Source of the DNA: CAYVMX01 sp964452725
GTDB lineage: Bacteria; Patescibacteriota; Gracilibacteria; JAHISY01
DNA length: 64,000 bases
Assembly (NCBI GenBank): GCA_964452725.1
Contig: CAYVMX010000003.1
Coordinates: forward strand, 1 to 64,000
Direction of reading: 5' to 3'
Positions within the stretch are counted from its first letter, which is position 1. Each line of letters begins with the position of its first letter. The translations under genes were made by a program, and so were the position numbers. Positions 50,611 through 59,793 of the stretch are shown here, piece by piece. The notes beneath the pieces are model-generated. The model worked only from the letters and a program-made list of their open reading frames with translations. It did no database searches and was not told the DNA's origin.

Positions 50611-53600
50611 GTGAAATTTAATTTTATTTATTCAACTATGCATAACTCTATTCGCAAGGCTACGGCTTCTGTGGCTACTGTCGCTCTGTTGGTGACTTCA
50701 TTGTTTACCTTCGGTGTGACTAGCGTCACAGCTCAAGTAGACTTAGGCTTCAACGATGTCAACGACATCTCACCATGGGCGTCCGACTCAATCGGTGCTC
50801 TCGTAGATGACGGTATCCTCGCTGGTCGTCCAGACGGATCTTTCGATCCACTCGGCACTCTCAACCGTGCTGAAATCGCAAAAGTAGCCCAGCTCGGTGC
50901 TGGCTTCGCAACCGACACAACAGGCGGACCACACTTCAACGATGTCAATTCTAGTGATTGGTACTACTCATTTGTAGAGACTCTCTACAACCGTGGTGTA
51001 GTCGGTGGTATCAACAACGGCGCTCTCGATGCCAACGGTCTCGCTACATACAACCCAGGTGGTGCGGTCAATCGTGCTGAAGGTTCCAAGATCCTCGTCG
51101 ATGCCTTCGGTCTTGAGACTTCCTACGCTGGTACTCCACCAAACTTTAGCGATGTACCAACATCTGCTTGGTACTACGATTCAGTCGAGACTGCTTATGC
51201 TCATGGTATCCTCGGTGGTTACGATGACGGCAGCTTCGGTCCTGGTGATCCATTCCAACGTCAGCAGCTCGCGGTCGTCGCTGACAACTCTCGTACTGCT
51301 AGCGCAGACGGTAGTCTCCGACGTGGTACTTACACAGCAGGTGCTGCTAGTACTTACGAGCCAACTACTACTCCTACAGATCCAGTGATCCCAGCTAGTG
51401 ACGGTACGCTCAACGTAGCAGTATCATCTACTACTCACAACGATCAAATCGTTCCACAGCTCGCTAGTAGCGTGTCTGTCGGAGTCTTCGACTTCACAGC
51501 TAGCTCTAGTGGTGACGTCACTATCACAGGTGTGACTGTCAAACGTGATGGTCTCGGTCACCGTGATGACTTCACAGATGTCTTCGCTCTAAACGGCGAC
51601 ACGAAGCTCTCAAGTGGTCGTAGCTTCAACTCTGACAACATCATCAGCTTCAACTTCAACCCAGACCTCGTGGTCAAAGCTGGTACTACAGAGCGTGTCA
51701 ACTTCGCTGCTGATATCGCATCAGCTTCTGGCGCCAATGTTACAGCTGGTGATACCAACAACTTCACTCTTACAGGTGTCGATGCTGTTACTTCCAACGC
51801 AAAGACTGTTACTGGCAACTTCCCACTCACGAGCAACAAAGTCGAGCTCGGTAGTGTCTCAGTCGGTAATGTCGCAGTCATCAATCAGACTGTCTCAGAC
51901 ACTACTGTCCGTGTCGGTGAGACCAATCAACAAGTCGGTAAATTCAAATTCACTCTCAGTAATACTGAAGACGGTACACTCGATACTATTCGCTTCAAGC
52001 AAAACGGTAGCGCAGATCCAGGGGATCTATCCAACTTCCGTCTCGTCATCGGTAGCACGGAGGTAGCTACTACTCCAGAGCAGCAGGGTGATTACATCGT
52101 CTTCTCAAACATCGGTAAGGCACTCACAAAAGGTGACTCTTTCACTGTCTATGTCTACGCCGACGTACTCGCAGGTGCTGCTAGCAACATCGTAGTAGCA
52201 GTCGACGAGAGTGAGGATGTAGTTATCCTTGGAAAGACCTACGGTTACGGTCTCGATATCAACAACGGTACACCAGGTGTCTTTGCTACTCAGAGCAGCA
52301 CTACCGTCGCTATCGACGCTGGTAAGCTCACAGTTTCCTTCGACACTAATCCTGCCAAAGATATCTCCAACGACTCCGACAAGTTCGTCATCGGTAAGCT
52401 TCGCTTGGTATCTGGTAGCGAGGGTCCAGTCAATATCAAGAAGCTCTACGGTGAAATCCGTGTAGTAGACGCTTCGAGTACTACTGATGCTGCTACTGGT
52501 CCAGAAAACGGTCTCGAAAATATCAAGCTCCGACGTACAGACGGTAGCGCCGTCGAGCTCATCGATGCTTCGAGTGTCACAATCACAGCTGATACAAATA
52601 CCACTACTCATACTGGTACCAATGCTGCTGCTGGTTTCATCGCTTTCTACTTCAAGGATGTTGAGGTCAACGGTACAGCAACCTTCGATGTCATCGCCGA
52701 CACCATCAAGGCCAACGTCGCCAACGGTGATAAATTCGACTTCTTCGTCTACGCTGCCAAAGATCAGACCGTACCTACCACAGCCGATGGTGCTGTTGGT
52801 ACTACAGTCGGTCTCGAAGCAGAAAACGAGCAAGGTAAAGTGATCGACACAGACATCAACCCAGGTAGTCGTATCTCTACTACACTCACAACTGTCGCTA
52901 CTCCTACACTCACACTGACACAGGTCACTCTCCAAAACAGCAACGTCGTAAAGAAGACCAAAGATGTGCCAGTACTCAAGCTGCAAGTTGCAGCCAACGA
53001 TGTTGAGGATCTCAAAATTACTCAGCTCGCGGTCAATATTGAGTCTGCTCTCACAGCTACTCAAAATAAGAACAACATGCAGAACTTCCGTCTGCAGCTC
53101 GACGACGGTACTATCATCACCGATGGTACTACTCCGGCTACAGCGACTACCGGTACTACTCTTGCTCAGGGGTCCAAGGTCGACTTCACTAGTATCAACA
53201 ACGGTGCTGGTCTCGTAGTGCCAAAGGGTGGCAATATCACCATCACAGTTATCGCTGATGCAGCTGATTCAGTTACCGCTGGTAACATGCAAGGTAGTTA
53301 CGATACCAACAATCTCACGGCAGAACGTGCCGATGGTACTGAGCTGACCAACACTTCTGGTAACCCAAGTAGTGATGAGATTCAAGATGCTAATATTCTG
53401 ACAACTGCTACACGTGTCATGGCTGTAGTCTCCAATGGTAGCCTCATGGTTACTATCGACAGCGACACACCTAGCGCTGCTCTCGTACAGGCTGGTACTA
53501 CTGGCAACAGCATGTTCCGCCTCAAGCTTGACGCTACAGACGAAAAAGTTATCGTCAAAAAGGCAGTCATTCACAATGTCATCGCAAGTGGTGATGACTC

Positions 53601-54792
53601 TATCAGCAAAGCTACGCTCTTTGCAGCTCCAGAAGGTAGCACCAACCTCGTCGAGATCGACAGTCAGTCAACAGTTGATGGTACTAGTGATATTACTTTC
53701 AATAACCTTGACACAAAGACCAACCCAATCATCGTCGATCCAGACACAAACACCATTCTCTATGTCAAAATTGACACTCGTGAGTCTGGTACAGGTGCTA
53801 GTCAGACAGCCGACAGTGGCGATGTTGTTCAGCTACAGCTGATGAACGCTACGGCTGACTTTGAGTCTCGTGGTTACGAGTCTGGTGACGACTTCACACG
53901 AAACACTAGTGGTGCACCAAGCGCTGGTCAGTGGGGAGTTGGTACTCTCACTACTCCAGGTAACGTAACTGGAAACACTCAACAGGTACGTACAGCTCTC
54001 GTTACTACTATCGCTCCTACTAGCAGTCAACCAAGCACCGGTACGCTTAGTAACGGTGAAAAGGAACTGCTCAAGTTCACAGTCACAGTCGGTAACAACT
54101 CAAACACCGATGCTGATGCTGTCCTCAAACGTCTGAAGGTAACAATCGCTGGTGGTGATCCCGATGGTACTACCACTTCATCACTCAACATCTTCAGTTC
54201 GATCGTGCTCTACCGTACAGACGACTCTAGTAACCAGATCACTGGTAACTTCACCTCGTTTGGTTCTGGTACGGTCAGTGGTAATGCTCTTACCATTGAC
54301 AATACAGCCGTCTACTTCACAACGACAGCACTCAAGAAGCTAAACAAAGGTCAGACTTACACCTTCATCGTTAAGGGTACGCTGGCTAGTACAGCTACCA
54401 ACAGTTCGATCCAAGCTAGTATTACCAATCTTGGTAGTGCAGCCAATGGTCTGACAGCCCTCATCACATTCCCTACTACTGGTATCTATACAGTTGGTGA
54501 GACTGTGACAGGTGGTACATCTGGTGCTACTGGTATCGTTACAGCATCCGTTGCCAATACTTCTGTAACTGTTAACAAGATCTCTGGTACGTTTGCAAGC
54601 GGTGAGACAATCACTGGAGCAACATCTGCATTCGCTGGTGTAGCTTCCGCTGCTCCTGTCTACTCCTTCGGTGGTGACTTCATCTACACAGATGACGCTA
54701 CAGATACCACAGCAGACACAGCTACTAGTCGTTGGACTTCATGGATCGACACCAGTGCTACATCTGTAGCTGGTACATCCTTCACCAACTAA
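50611..54792 (+). CDS. S-layer protein with SLH domains
   Basis: 1393 residues from the GTG at 50611, or 1384 from the ATG at 50638 (MHNSIRKATASVA). A signal peptide ends near SVTAQ. Three SLH domains follow (about residues 47-225; GFNDVNDISPWASDSIGALVD, GRPDGSFDPLGTLNRAEIAKVA). The rest is a series of Thr/Asp/Gly-rich beta-sandwich domains, almost Cys-free, with a late GETVTGGTSGATG / GETITGATSAFAG repeat. Codon use is strikingly biased (GGT, GTC, CTC, AAC, TAC), as expected for a very abundant protein. It is the best candidate for the main S-layer subunit. Three terminators follow. Confidence 0.85.
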   Translation: MKFNFIYSTMHNSIRKATASVATVALLVTSLFTFGVTSVTAQVDLGFNDVNDISPWASDSIGALVDDGILAGRPDGSFDPLGTLNRAEIAKVAQLGAGFATDTTGGPHFNDVNSSDWYYSFVETLYNRGVVGGINNGALDANGLATYNPGGAVNRAEGSKILVDAFGLETSYAGTPPNFSDVPTSAWYYDSVETAYAHGILGGYDDGSFGPGDPFQRQQLAVVADNSRTASADGSLRRGTYTAGAASTYEPTTTPTDPVIPASDGTLNVAVSSTTHNDQIVPQLASSVSVGVFDFTASSSGDVTITGVTVKRDGLGHRDDFTDVFALNGDTKLSSGRSFNSDNIISFNFNPDLVVKAGTTERVNFAADIASASGANVTAGDTNNFTLTGVDAVTSNAKTVTGNFPLTSNKVELGSVSVGNVAVINQTVSDTTVRVGETNQQVGKFKFTLSNTEDGTLDTIRFKQNGSADPGDLSNFRLVIGSTEVATTPEQQGDYIVFSNIGKALTKGDSFTVYVYADVLAGAASNIVVAVDESEDVVILGKTYGYGLDINNGTPGVFATQSSTTVAIDAGKLTVSFDTNPAKDISNDSDKFVIGKLRLVSGSEGPVNIKKLYGEIRVVDASSTTDAATGPENGLENIKLRRTDGSAVELIDASSVTITADTNTTTHTGTNAAAGFIAFYFKDVEVNGTATFDVIADTIKANVANGDKFDFFVYAAKDQTVPTTADGAVGTTVGLEAENEQGKVIDTDINPGSRISTTLTTVATPTLTLTQVTLQNSNVVKKTKDVPVLKLQVAANDVEDLKITQLAVNIESALTATQNKNNMQNFRLQLDDGTIITDGTTPATATTGTTLAQGSKVDFTSINNGAGLVVPKGGNITITVIADAADSVTAGNMQGSYDTNNLTAERADGTELTNTSGNPSSDEIQDANILTTATRVMAVVSNGSLMVTIDSDTPSAALVQAGTTGNSMFRLKLDATDEKVIVKKAVIHNVIASGDDSISKATLFAAPEGSTNLVEIDSQSTVDGTSDITFNNLDTKTNPIIVDPDTNTILYVKIDTRESGTGASQTADSGDVVQLQLMNATADFESRGYESGDDFTRNTSGAPSAGQWGVGTLTTPGNVTGNTQQVRTALVTTIAPTSSQPSTGTLSNGEKELLKFTVTVGNNSNTDADAVLKRLKVTIAGGDPDGTTTSSLNIFSSIVLYRTDDSSNQITGNFTSFGSGTVSGNALTIDNTAVYFTTTALKKLNKGQTYTFIVKGTLASTATNSSIQASITNLGSAANGLTALITFPTTGIYTVGETVTGGTSGATGIVTASVANTSVTVNKISGTFASGETITGATSAFAGVASAAPVYSFGGDFIYTDDATDTTADTATSRWTSWIDTSATSVAGTSFTN

Positions 54793-54804
54793 TAAAAACG
54801 TTGT

Positions 54805-54838
54805 AACCTTGGAGGTCCTCGGGACCTCTAAGGTTTTA
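54805..54838 (+). terminator. Terminator 1 after S-layer gene
   Basis: A long stem, AACCTTGGAGGTCC pairing with GGACCTCTAAGGTT around a TCG loop, followed by a short T-run. Confidence 0.8.
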
Positions 54839-54886
54839 CGCGTTGGTGTAAAACCTTAAAACCTCTCAAAATAAGTACTTTTCTAG

Positions 54887-54920
54887 ACGGGCGGCTTCGC
54901 ATCTTGCGGACCGCCCGTTT
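54887..54920 (+). terminator. Terminator 2 after S-layer gene
   Basis: ACGGGCGG / CCGCCCGT stem with a 16-nt loop that can itself pair partly, then TTGGTGTTT. Confidence 0.6.
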
Positions 54921-54984
54921 GGTGTTTCCATGAAAGTGGCGCGCCAAAGCTCTGCATCTGCTCAGTTTAGTCCGATATATTTAG

Positions 54985-55010
54985 AGTCCCCGCGAGGGGG
55001 CTTTTTTATT
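54985..55010 (+). terminator. Terminator 3 before Fn3-Kazal-SLH gene
   Basis: AGTCCCC / GGGGGCT with a GCGA-type loop and a T6 run. Three successive hairpins would insulate the strong S-layer transcript from the next gene. Confidence 0.8.
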
Positions 55011-55074
55011 TGGGTGAGTTTTTTGGCTGAGTGCGCGGGAGAGCGTAGAATAAAACCACTTTAATTTTTGTCTT

Positions 55075-56619
55075 ATGCGCCGCCTACTACTTACTCTGCT
55101 GTTTACACTACTGATCGCGCCAGCTGCGTTGGCTGCGCCGACTTTTTCCTCGGCGGCTGATCAGACTTTTCGTCAGTACAGCGTACCGACTCAAGTCCTC
55201 GAATTCACCGCTACTGCCGATGCAATAGCACCGGAGCTAACCGCAGCAGGGGATTTACGGATCACTATTCCAGAGAGTTTCCCCGCGATCTGGGACGCGA
55301 GTATCACGACTGCCTCTGTGAGTGGTACAGCCGTCGACGCTGGACGTTTCGCTAGTGCTACTCTGCCTGTCAGCTATACCGACCGTGACAAGACCGTGGT
55401 GCTAGATATCACCACCGACTTCGCCGCAGGGGAGAGTGTGAGTATCGCCGGACTCTATCTCAAAGGGTTCTACAGTGTTTACAGTTCCACCCACTTCACG
55501 CTGGACTACGGTGCTACAGCGACTGCTACCGACGCGCGTTTCTTTGCCATCACCCGCGCCAAAGACAATGACAAAGACGACACACCACCCAGCGCACCGA
55601 CCGGACTGACTGCGATCCAGACCAGTGCTGGAGTTCAGCTGCGCTGGACCGATCCGACCGACCGCGATCTCACCCTCATCGAAATCCTCCGAGGTGTGAG
55701 TCCAGCACCCGTCAGTGGTAGTGCTTACGATGCTGTCCAACCGCAGACCGAGACTTATACCGATACCTCTGTCCAGCTCGGCGAGACAGCGACCTATACA
55801 TTGCGTGCGCTCGACGGACGCAATACTAGCGTGCTCACGCCAGAAGTGTCGCTCACACTCGTCGAGCAGCCGATCGCCGTCTGTACTGCCGAGTACGCGC
55901 CTGTCTGCGGTGCTGATGGTACGACCTACTCCAACGCTTGTAATGCTGGGCTCGCCGGTATCACCGACTATACGAGTGGGGAGTGCGCTACGAGCGATCC
56001 TAAAGCCCTAGAAGCCACACCAGCCACAGATTTGGACCAGCTAGCGACCGAGGCGGGTATCACCACTACGGAGCTTACAAGCGCCTCAGACGGCTATTCA
56101 GATCTGGACACTACCCACTGGTCAGTCGGCTTCCTCGCACGACTCACGCGCGATGGTATATTGAGCGGCTATCCCGACGGTACAGTCCAGCCCGACACTA
56201 CGCTCAACCGTGCCGAGCTAGCGAAGATCACGACCAACGCTTTCAACCTCACAGTATTGCCACCGACTTTCGCCGATGTAGAGATGAATGCGTGGTACGG
56301 TCCTTTCATCGGAGCAGTGGAGGAGGCTGGGGCAGCGTGGACGACAGGTACGGATTATCTACCTGCTGCTGCTGTGAGTCGCGGTGAGGCGATCTGGACA
56401 CTTTTGCAAGCTGCGGGTATCACGCTCACTGCCCCGACTGTCGCGCCTTTCCCCGATGTCAGCCGGAGCTATGTGTACGCCAGTGCGATCAGCTGGGCAG
56501 TTACAAATAATATTGTAAATGGGTATGTCGATGGTAATTTCGGACCCGCCGATACACTCACCCGTGCACAAGTAGCGAAGATGGTCGTGCTCTTGAAAGA
56601 GTATCTCGCAACGAAGTAA
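55075..56619 (+). CDS. Surface protein with Fn3, Kazal and SLH domains
   Basis: 514 residues. A signal peptide (LLLTLLFTLLIAPAALAAP), a beta-rich N-terminal domain (about 20-160), an Fn3 domain (about 165-250, PPSAPTGLTAIQTSAGVQLRW), a Kazal-type inhibitor domain (about 265-300: CTAEYAPVCGADGTTYSNAC...C, Cys spacing intact) and three C-terminal SLH domains (about 340-512; GILSGYPDGTVQPDTTLNRAEL). It should sit on the cell surface via SLH. Kazal domains inhibit serine proteases; here it might protect against neighbours' or the cell's own proteases. TAGAAT near 55046 is a possible -10 box. Confidence 0.85.
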   Translation: MRRLLLTLLFTLLIAPAALAAPTFSSAADQTFRQYSVPTQVLEFTATADAIAPELTAAGDLRITIPESFPAIWDASITTASVSGTAVDAGRFASATLPVSYTDRDKTVVLDITTDFAAGESVSIAGLYLKGFYSVYSSTHFTLDYGATATATDARFFAITRAKDNDKDDTPPSAPTGLTAIQTSAGVQLRWTDPTDRDLTLIEILRGVSPAPVSGSAYDAVQPQTETYTDTSVQLGETATYTLRALDGRNTSVLTPEVSLTLVEQPIAVCTAEYAPVCGADGTTYSNACNAGLAGITDYTSGECATSDPKALEATPATDLDQLATEAGITTTELTSASDGYSDLDTTHWSVGFLARLTRDGILSGYPDGTVQPDTTLNRAELAKITTNAFNLTVLPPTFADVEMNAWYGPFIGAVEEAGAAWTTGTDYLPAAAVSRGEAIWTLLQAAGITLTAPTVAPFPDVSRSYVYASAISWAVTNNIVNGYVDGNFGPADTLTRAQVAKMVVLLKEYLATK

Positions 56620-56632
56620 GACAAACCAAAAG

Positions 56633-56666
56633 ACCCATTTGCCAGATTGGTAAGTGGGTTTTTTTG
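56633..56666 (+). terminator. Terminator after Fn3-Kazal-SLH gene
   Basis: ACCCATTTGCCA pairs with TGGTAAGTGGGT (some G-T pairs), followed by a T7 run. It lies only 5 bp before the tRNA-Lys tail element. Confidence 0.8.
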
Positions 56667-56670
56667 TGAC

Positions 56671-56847
56671 AGAACCTCCGTGGTGGATCGGGTGGGACTT
56701 GAAGCTAGCTGCGTGATTGTACTAATTCAAAGTCGGTACACGGTGCGCACCGATACGGCAGAGCTAATCCCAGCTTTGTGCGGACGTGAGTCCTCGTCCA
56801 CCACAATCACCACGAAGAACCTTGACACTACGGGTCAAGAACCTCCG
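56671..56847 (-). repeat. tRNA-tail element downstream of tRNA-Lys(TTT)
   Basis: An exact 33-bp repeat (56671-56703 and 56838-56870, period 167) covers T-loop, acceptor 3' strand, CCA and 10 further bases. In tRNA orientation the element has CGGA / TTCG outer bases, a GGTTCT on each side of a TTGAC / GTCAA hairpin, then GCACAAAGCTGGGATTAGCT, CTGCCGTATCGGTGCGCACC and TACAATCACGCAGCTAGC directly before the second T-loop. No ORF. Confidence 0.78.
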
Positions 56848-56923
56848 TGGTGGATCGGGTGGGACTTGAACCCACGACTATCGGCTTAAAAGGCCGCTAC
56901 TCTACCAACTGAGTTACCGATCC
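56848..56923 (-). tRNA. tRNA-Lys (anticodon TTT)
   Basis: Acceptor GGATCGG / CCGATCC, D-arm ACTC...GAGT, anticodon arm with loop CTTTTAA (anticodon TTT), T-arm GTGGG / CCCAC with TTCAAGT, discriminator A, encoded CCA. The outermost anticodon-stem pair is a G-A mismatch. tRNA-Lys(UUU) is a classic substrate for Elp3-type U34 modification. Confidence 0.95.
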
Positions 56924-56969
56924 AAAATTTAAATTTAGCCAAGGAATTTTAGCAGAAATTTAAGTACGG

Positions 56970-56975
56970 TAAAAT
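56970..56975 (+). promoter_or_regulatory. -10 box for nfo, leaderless spacing
   Basis: TAAAAT followed by 6 nt and the ATG at 56982. No Shine-Dalgarno sequence. Confidence 0.5.
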
Positions 56976-56981
56976 AAACTC

Positions 56982-57827
56982 ATGCCCAAACTAATCGCAG
57001 GTGCGCACGCTAGTATCGCCAGAGGTTTCGTACGAGCTGCCGAGCAGACCGTCGAGCAAGTCGGCGGCAGCGCACTTCAGATCTTCCTAAAGTCTCCGCG
57101 GGGTGGCTCGCCGTGTAAGCTGACGGATACCGAAGCTGCCGAGTATAGAAAATATGCCAAACAGCACGGACTTTTCACCGTGGCGCACTGTAGCTATCTG
57201 CTCAACTTCGCCAAAGATTTGGCGGACAAGCAGTGGACGCTCACGAATCTGATCGACGACCTCCATAACATCGAACGTTTAGACGGTGCGGGAGTCGTAC
57301 TCCACATCGGTAAGGCTTTGGAATTGAATCGACAAGTAGCTCTGCGGTGGGTGATCGCCAATATTCGGACTGTGCTAAACAAAACTAAAAAACTCAAAGC
57401 CAAGATAATCCTCGAAAATACAGCTGGACAGGGGACCGAGCTGGGCTACACCTTCGATGAGTTGGCGACTATTCAAAAAGGTTTGCGAGGTAGTAAACGC
57501 GTGGTTTTTTGTCTCGATACTTGCCACGCTTTCGCCGCTGGCTATGATCTCCGCACGCCTACTGGCGTGAAGCAGACTCTCGCTGAGTTCGATCGGCAGC
57601 TGGGTATCAAAAATCTCGCCTGCATTCATTTCAACGACTCCAAGTCTAAGTATGAGAGTCGAGTAGATCGTCACGCAGATTTGGATCAGGGTGAGATTGG
57701 CTCGACTGGACTGACTGCTGTCGCCAAGTTTGCTCAGGCTAAAAAAATCCCCCTGATCTTCGAGACTCCTGCTATCACAGCGAGCTATGCCGAGCAGTTG
57801 AAAAAACTACAAGGCTGGTTAAAATAA
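56982..57827 (+). CDS. nfo: Endonuclease IV (AP endonuclease)
   Basis: 281 residues, TIM barrel with three zinc ions. GAHASIARGF, ALQIFLKSPRG, VAHCSYLLNFA, GAGVVLHIGKAL, IILENTAGQGTELG, FCLDTCHAFAAGYDL, CIHFNDSKSKYESRVDRHADLDQGEIG and PLIFETPA match the family's metal-binding segments. It cuts DNA at abasic sites in base-excision repair. The gene follows tRNA-Lys and has its own -10 box. Confidence 0.95.
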   Translation: MPKLIAGAHASIARGFVRAAEQTVEQVGGSALQIFLKSPRGGSPCKLTDTEAAEYRKYAKQHGLFTVAHCSYLLNFAKDLADKQWTLTNLIDDLHNIERLDGAGVVLHIGKALELNRQVALRWVIANIRTVLNKTKKLKAKIILENTAGQGTELGYTFDELATIQKGLRGSKRVVFCLDTCHAFAAGYDLRTPTGVKQTLAEFDRQLGIKNLACIHFNDSKSKYESRVDRHADLDQGEIGSTGLTAVAKFAQAKKIPLIFETPAITASYAEQLKKLQGWLK

Positions 57828-57894
57828 AAATCCACTCATACTGTCAACACATTCAACAGCTTTAAATATTTTTTTACTTCTAATCCTTATCCTC

Positions 57895-58197
57895 ATGAGC
57901 GATACCATCTATACACGCGAGCACCCTGGCGACTTCGCCGAAAAAGTCGAGAAACACATTCCAGTCATCGAGATTGAAAATAGTACAATCACTGTCAGAG
58001 TCGGCGCCGAGGTACACCCGATGGAGGAGGCGCACTATATCGAGTGGATCGCGCTCTACCGAGATGGTACCGAGATTGCCCGCCAGACATTACAAGCGGG
58101 TGGTGTACCCGAGGCGAAGTTCACAGATATTGAAAATACAACAGGACTCAAAGCTCGCGCCAGCTGTAATCTGCACGGAGTCTGGGAGAGTGAGTAG
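57895..58197 (+). CDS. Superoxide reductase (neelaredoxin type)
   Basis: 100 residues. The iron-centre ligands are visible: EKHIPVIE, EVHPMEEAHYIEWIALY and CNLHGVW (Cys and His ligands). It reduces superoxide to hydrogen peroxide without making oxygen, typical of anaerobes. The desulforedoxin domain of class I enzymes is absent, so this is the one-iron class. This suggests a largely anaerobic life with some oxygen exposure. Neighbouring nfo also fits oxidative damage repair. Confidence 0.88.
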   Translation: MSDTIYTREHPGDFAEKVEKHIPVIEIENSTITVRVGAEVHPMEEAHYIEWIALYRDGTEIARQTLQAGGVPEAKFTDIENTTGLKARASCNLHGVWESE

Positions 58198-58262
58198 TGT
58201 CCGAAGTACTGTACAAATGTACACTTGAGCAGACTATCTAGTTTGGGTAGTCTGCTTTTACT

Positions 58263-58916
58263 TTGTCTCGCAAATATCTCAAAATACTCTTCGGTACGCT
58301 TTGGTTGGTGCTGCTCGCGGTAGCGGTTTATTTTTATGTTACTCAGCGTGAATCACTGACTATCACTAGTATCCGGACATGGGTAGCTACGTTGGGATAT
58401 TGGGCGCCACCACTTTATATCCTTGCCTACACTATTCGTCCGTTGGTGTTTTTCCCTACCTCTATCATGACGAGCGCGAGTGTTTTACTCTTTGGTCCGT
58501 TGCCGGCGTGGATCTTTGCCTATGTCGGTGAGAATCTCTCTGCCAATCTCGCTTTTTTTGTGGCGCGCTTCCTCGGGTCAGACTTCGTCCAGAGTCATGA
58601 AAACAAACTAATCCAAAAGTACGATCAAAAACTTGCTCATTGTGGTTTCATGACTATTCTCACGTTGCGCTTGATCCCGCTTTTCCCATTTGATTTCGTC
58701 AATTATTCAGCTGGACTCTCGCGAGTACGCCACTGGAACTATCTCTGGGGTACGCTGCTGGGTGTGATCCCTGGACTCTCGGCGTATATCCTCCTCGCGG
58801 CTGGCATCACTGATGATCTGCGTTATTTCTGGTGGTCGCTGGGACTCTTTGCCTTACTCATCGGTGGTGGGTGGCTCTACCGCCGCTACACTCACAAACA
58901 AAAACCCTGCCAGTAG
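58263..58916 (+). CDS. TVP38/TMEM64 (DedA superfamily) membrane protein
   Basis: 217 residues from a TTG at 58263. About six hydrophobic helices; the conserved core GENLSANLAFFVARFLG and LRLIPLFPFDFVNYSAGLSRVRHWNYLWGTLLGVIPG is the VTT/SNARE-associated signature. Relatives act as lipid scramblases or flippases in membrane homeostasis. A basic tail overlaps the start of a terminator. Confidence 0.85.
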   Translation: MSRKYLKILFGTLWLVLLAVAVYFYVTQRESLTITSIRTWVATLGYWAPPLYILAYTIRPLVFFPTSIMTSASVLLFGPLPAWIFAYVGENLSANLAFFVARFLGSDFVQSHENKLIQKYDQKLAHCGFMTILTLRLIPLFPFDFVNYSAGLSRVRHWNYLWGTLLGVIPGLSAYILLAAGITDDLRYFWWSLGLFALLIGGGWLYRRYTHKQKPCQ

Positions 58917-58926
58917 CAGGGTTTTT
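58901..58926. terminator. Bidirectional terminator after TVP38 gene
   Basis: AAAAACCCTGC / GCAGGGTTTTT around CAGTA, between convergent genes, with A- and T-runs on both sides. Confidence 0.8.
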
Positions 58927-58955
58927 GGAAGTGTTTAGTTTTATTTAGACGCGGA

Positions 58956-59660
58956 CTACTTGATATCTTTGCGGATTCTTTTGATCGTATCGGCTGCTGT
59001 GTCGCGACCACCGAGACCAAAAGCAATAGCAAAAGCTGCTGCGAGACCGAGACCGAGGTTGTCAAAGAAAGATTGTAAAAGGTCAGAACCAATGCCGAGC
59101 TGCTTGAGAGCGGCGAAGATCGTGAAGATTACAATAGCGTAACGCGTGACACTGGAAGCGATGCTAGGTGAGCCAGTCTTGGTTGCTCGAGCAGTACCGT
59201 GGGCTAGATCTGCGAGGAAGTTTGCTACGAGGACACCGACGATAGTGATGATAACCGCGATAATGATATCTGGAATGTAATTCAAGACATCGTTTAAGAA
59301 CTCATTGACCTGAGCTAGACCAAACTTGTCCATGGCCGACATGAAGAAAGCGATGAGGATAAACCACTTCACAATTTCTTCAAAAACTCGACTGATGTTT
59401 AGTCGGATACCCGCTTTTTGGAAAATCCCCAAAATACCAGTAGAACCAAGGAGATCGTCGAGGCGGATCACTTCGGTGACCTTGGCGACGATTTTGGCGA
59501 GGATGACGGCGATGATCCAGCCAGCGAGTAGGATCACGATACCTTCGGCGATGTCTGGCAGGATACCTAGTACGCCGTCCCAGAGGTTACCAAGGGAGTT
59601 TTGGATACCATCGGTGAAACCCGCAAACGGGTTGGCGACAGCAGTAGTTGTTTCTTCCAT
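58956..59660 (-). CDS. Small mechanosensitive-channel-like membrane protein
   Basis: 234 residues. It contains three or four hydrophobic helices with the conserved TM-helix repeat (GIVILLAGWIIAVILAKIVAK, DIIIAVIITIVGVLVANFLAD) and a final AFAIAFGLGGRDTAADTIKR, where the glycine-rich FGLGG resembles the MscS pore helix. The large cytoplasmic MscS vestibule domain is missing, so it belongs to the short YkuT/TM_helix group. It probably acts in osmotic pressure response; channel activity is inferred. Confidence 0.75.
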   Translation of the reverse strand: MEETTTAVANPFAGFTDGIQNSLGNLWDGVLGILPDIAEGIVILLAGWIIAVILAKIVAKVTEVIRLDDLLGSTGILGIFQKAGIRLNISRVFEEIVKWFILIAFFMSAMDKFGLAQVNEFLNDVLNYIPDIIIAVIITIVGVLVANFLADLAHGTARATKTGSPSIASSVTRYAIVIFTIFAALKQLGIGSDLLQSFFDNLGLGLAAAFAIAFGLGGRDTAADTIKRIRKDIK

Positions 59661-59793
59661 GAGAAGAGGGAATTAAAGGGTGAAAAGGAATCCGCGGAAC
59701 CGAGTGAGAGTTGAAGAAATATAAGAAGTAGTAGATGCTTAGGTATTGAACACAAAATTAGTTCAAGGTGTATTTAAAAGGAAATAATAGTCA

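Noticed and set aside
52105..53064. 319-codon minus-strand frame in the S-layer gene
   Set aside because: An antisense shadow caused by the extreme codon bias of the S-layer gene; its composition is unnatural (Asp, Cys, Ser, Val).
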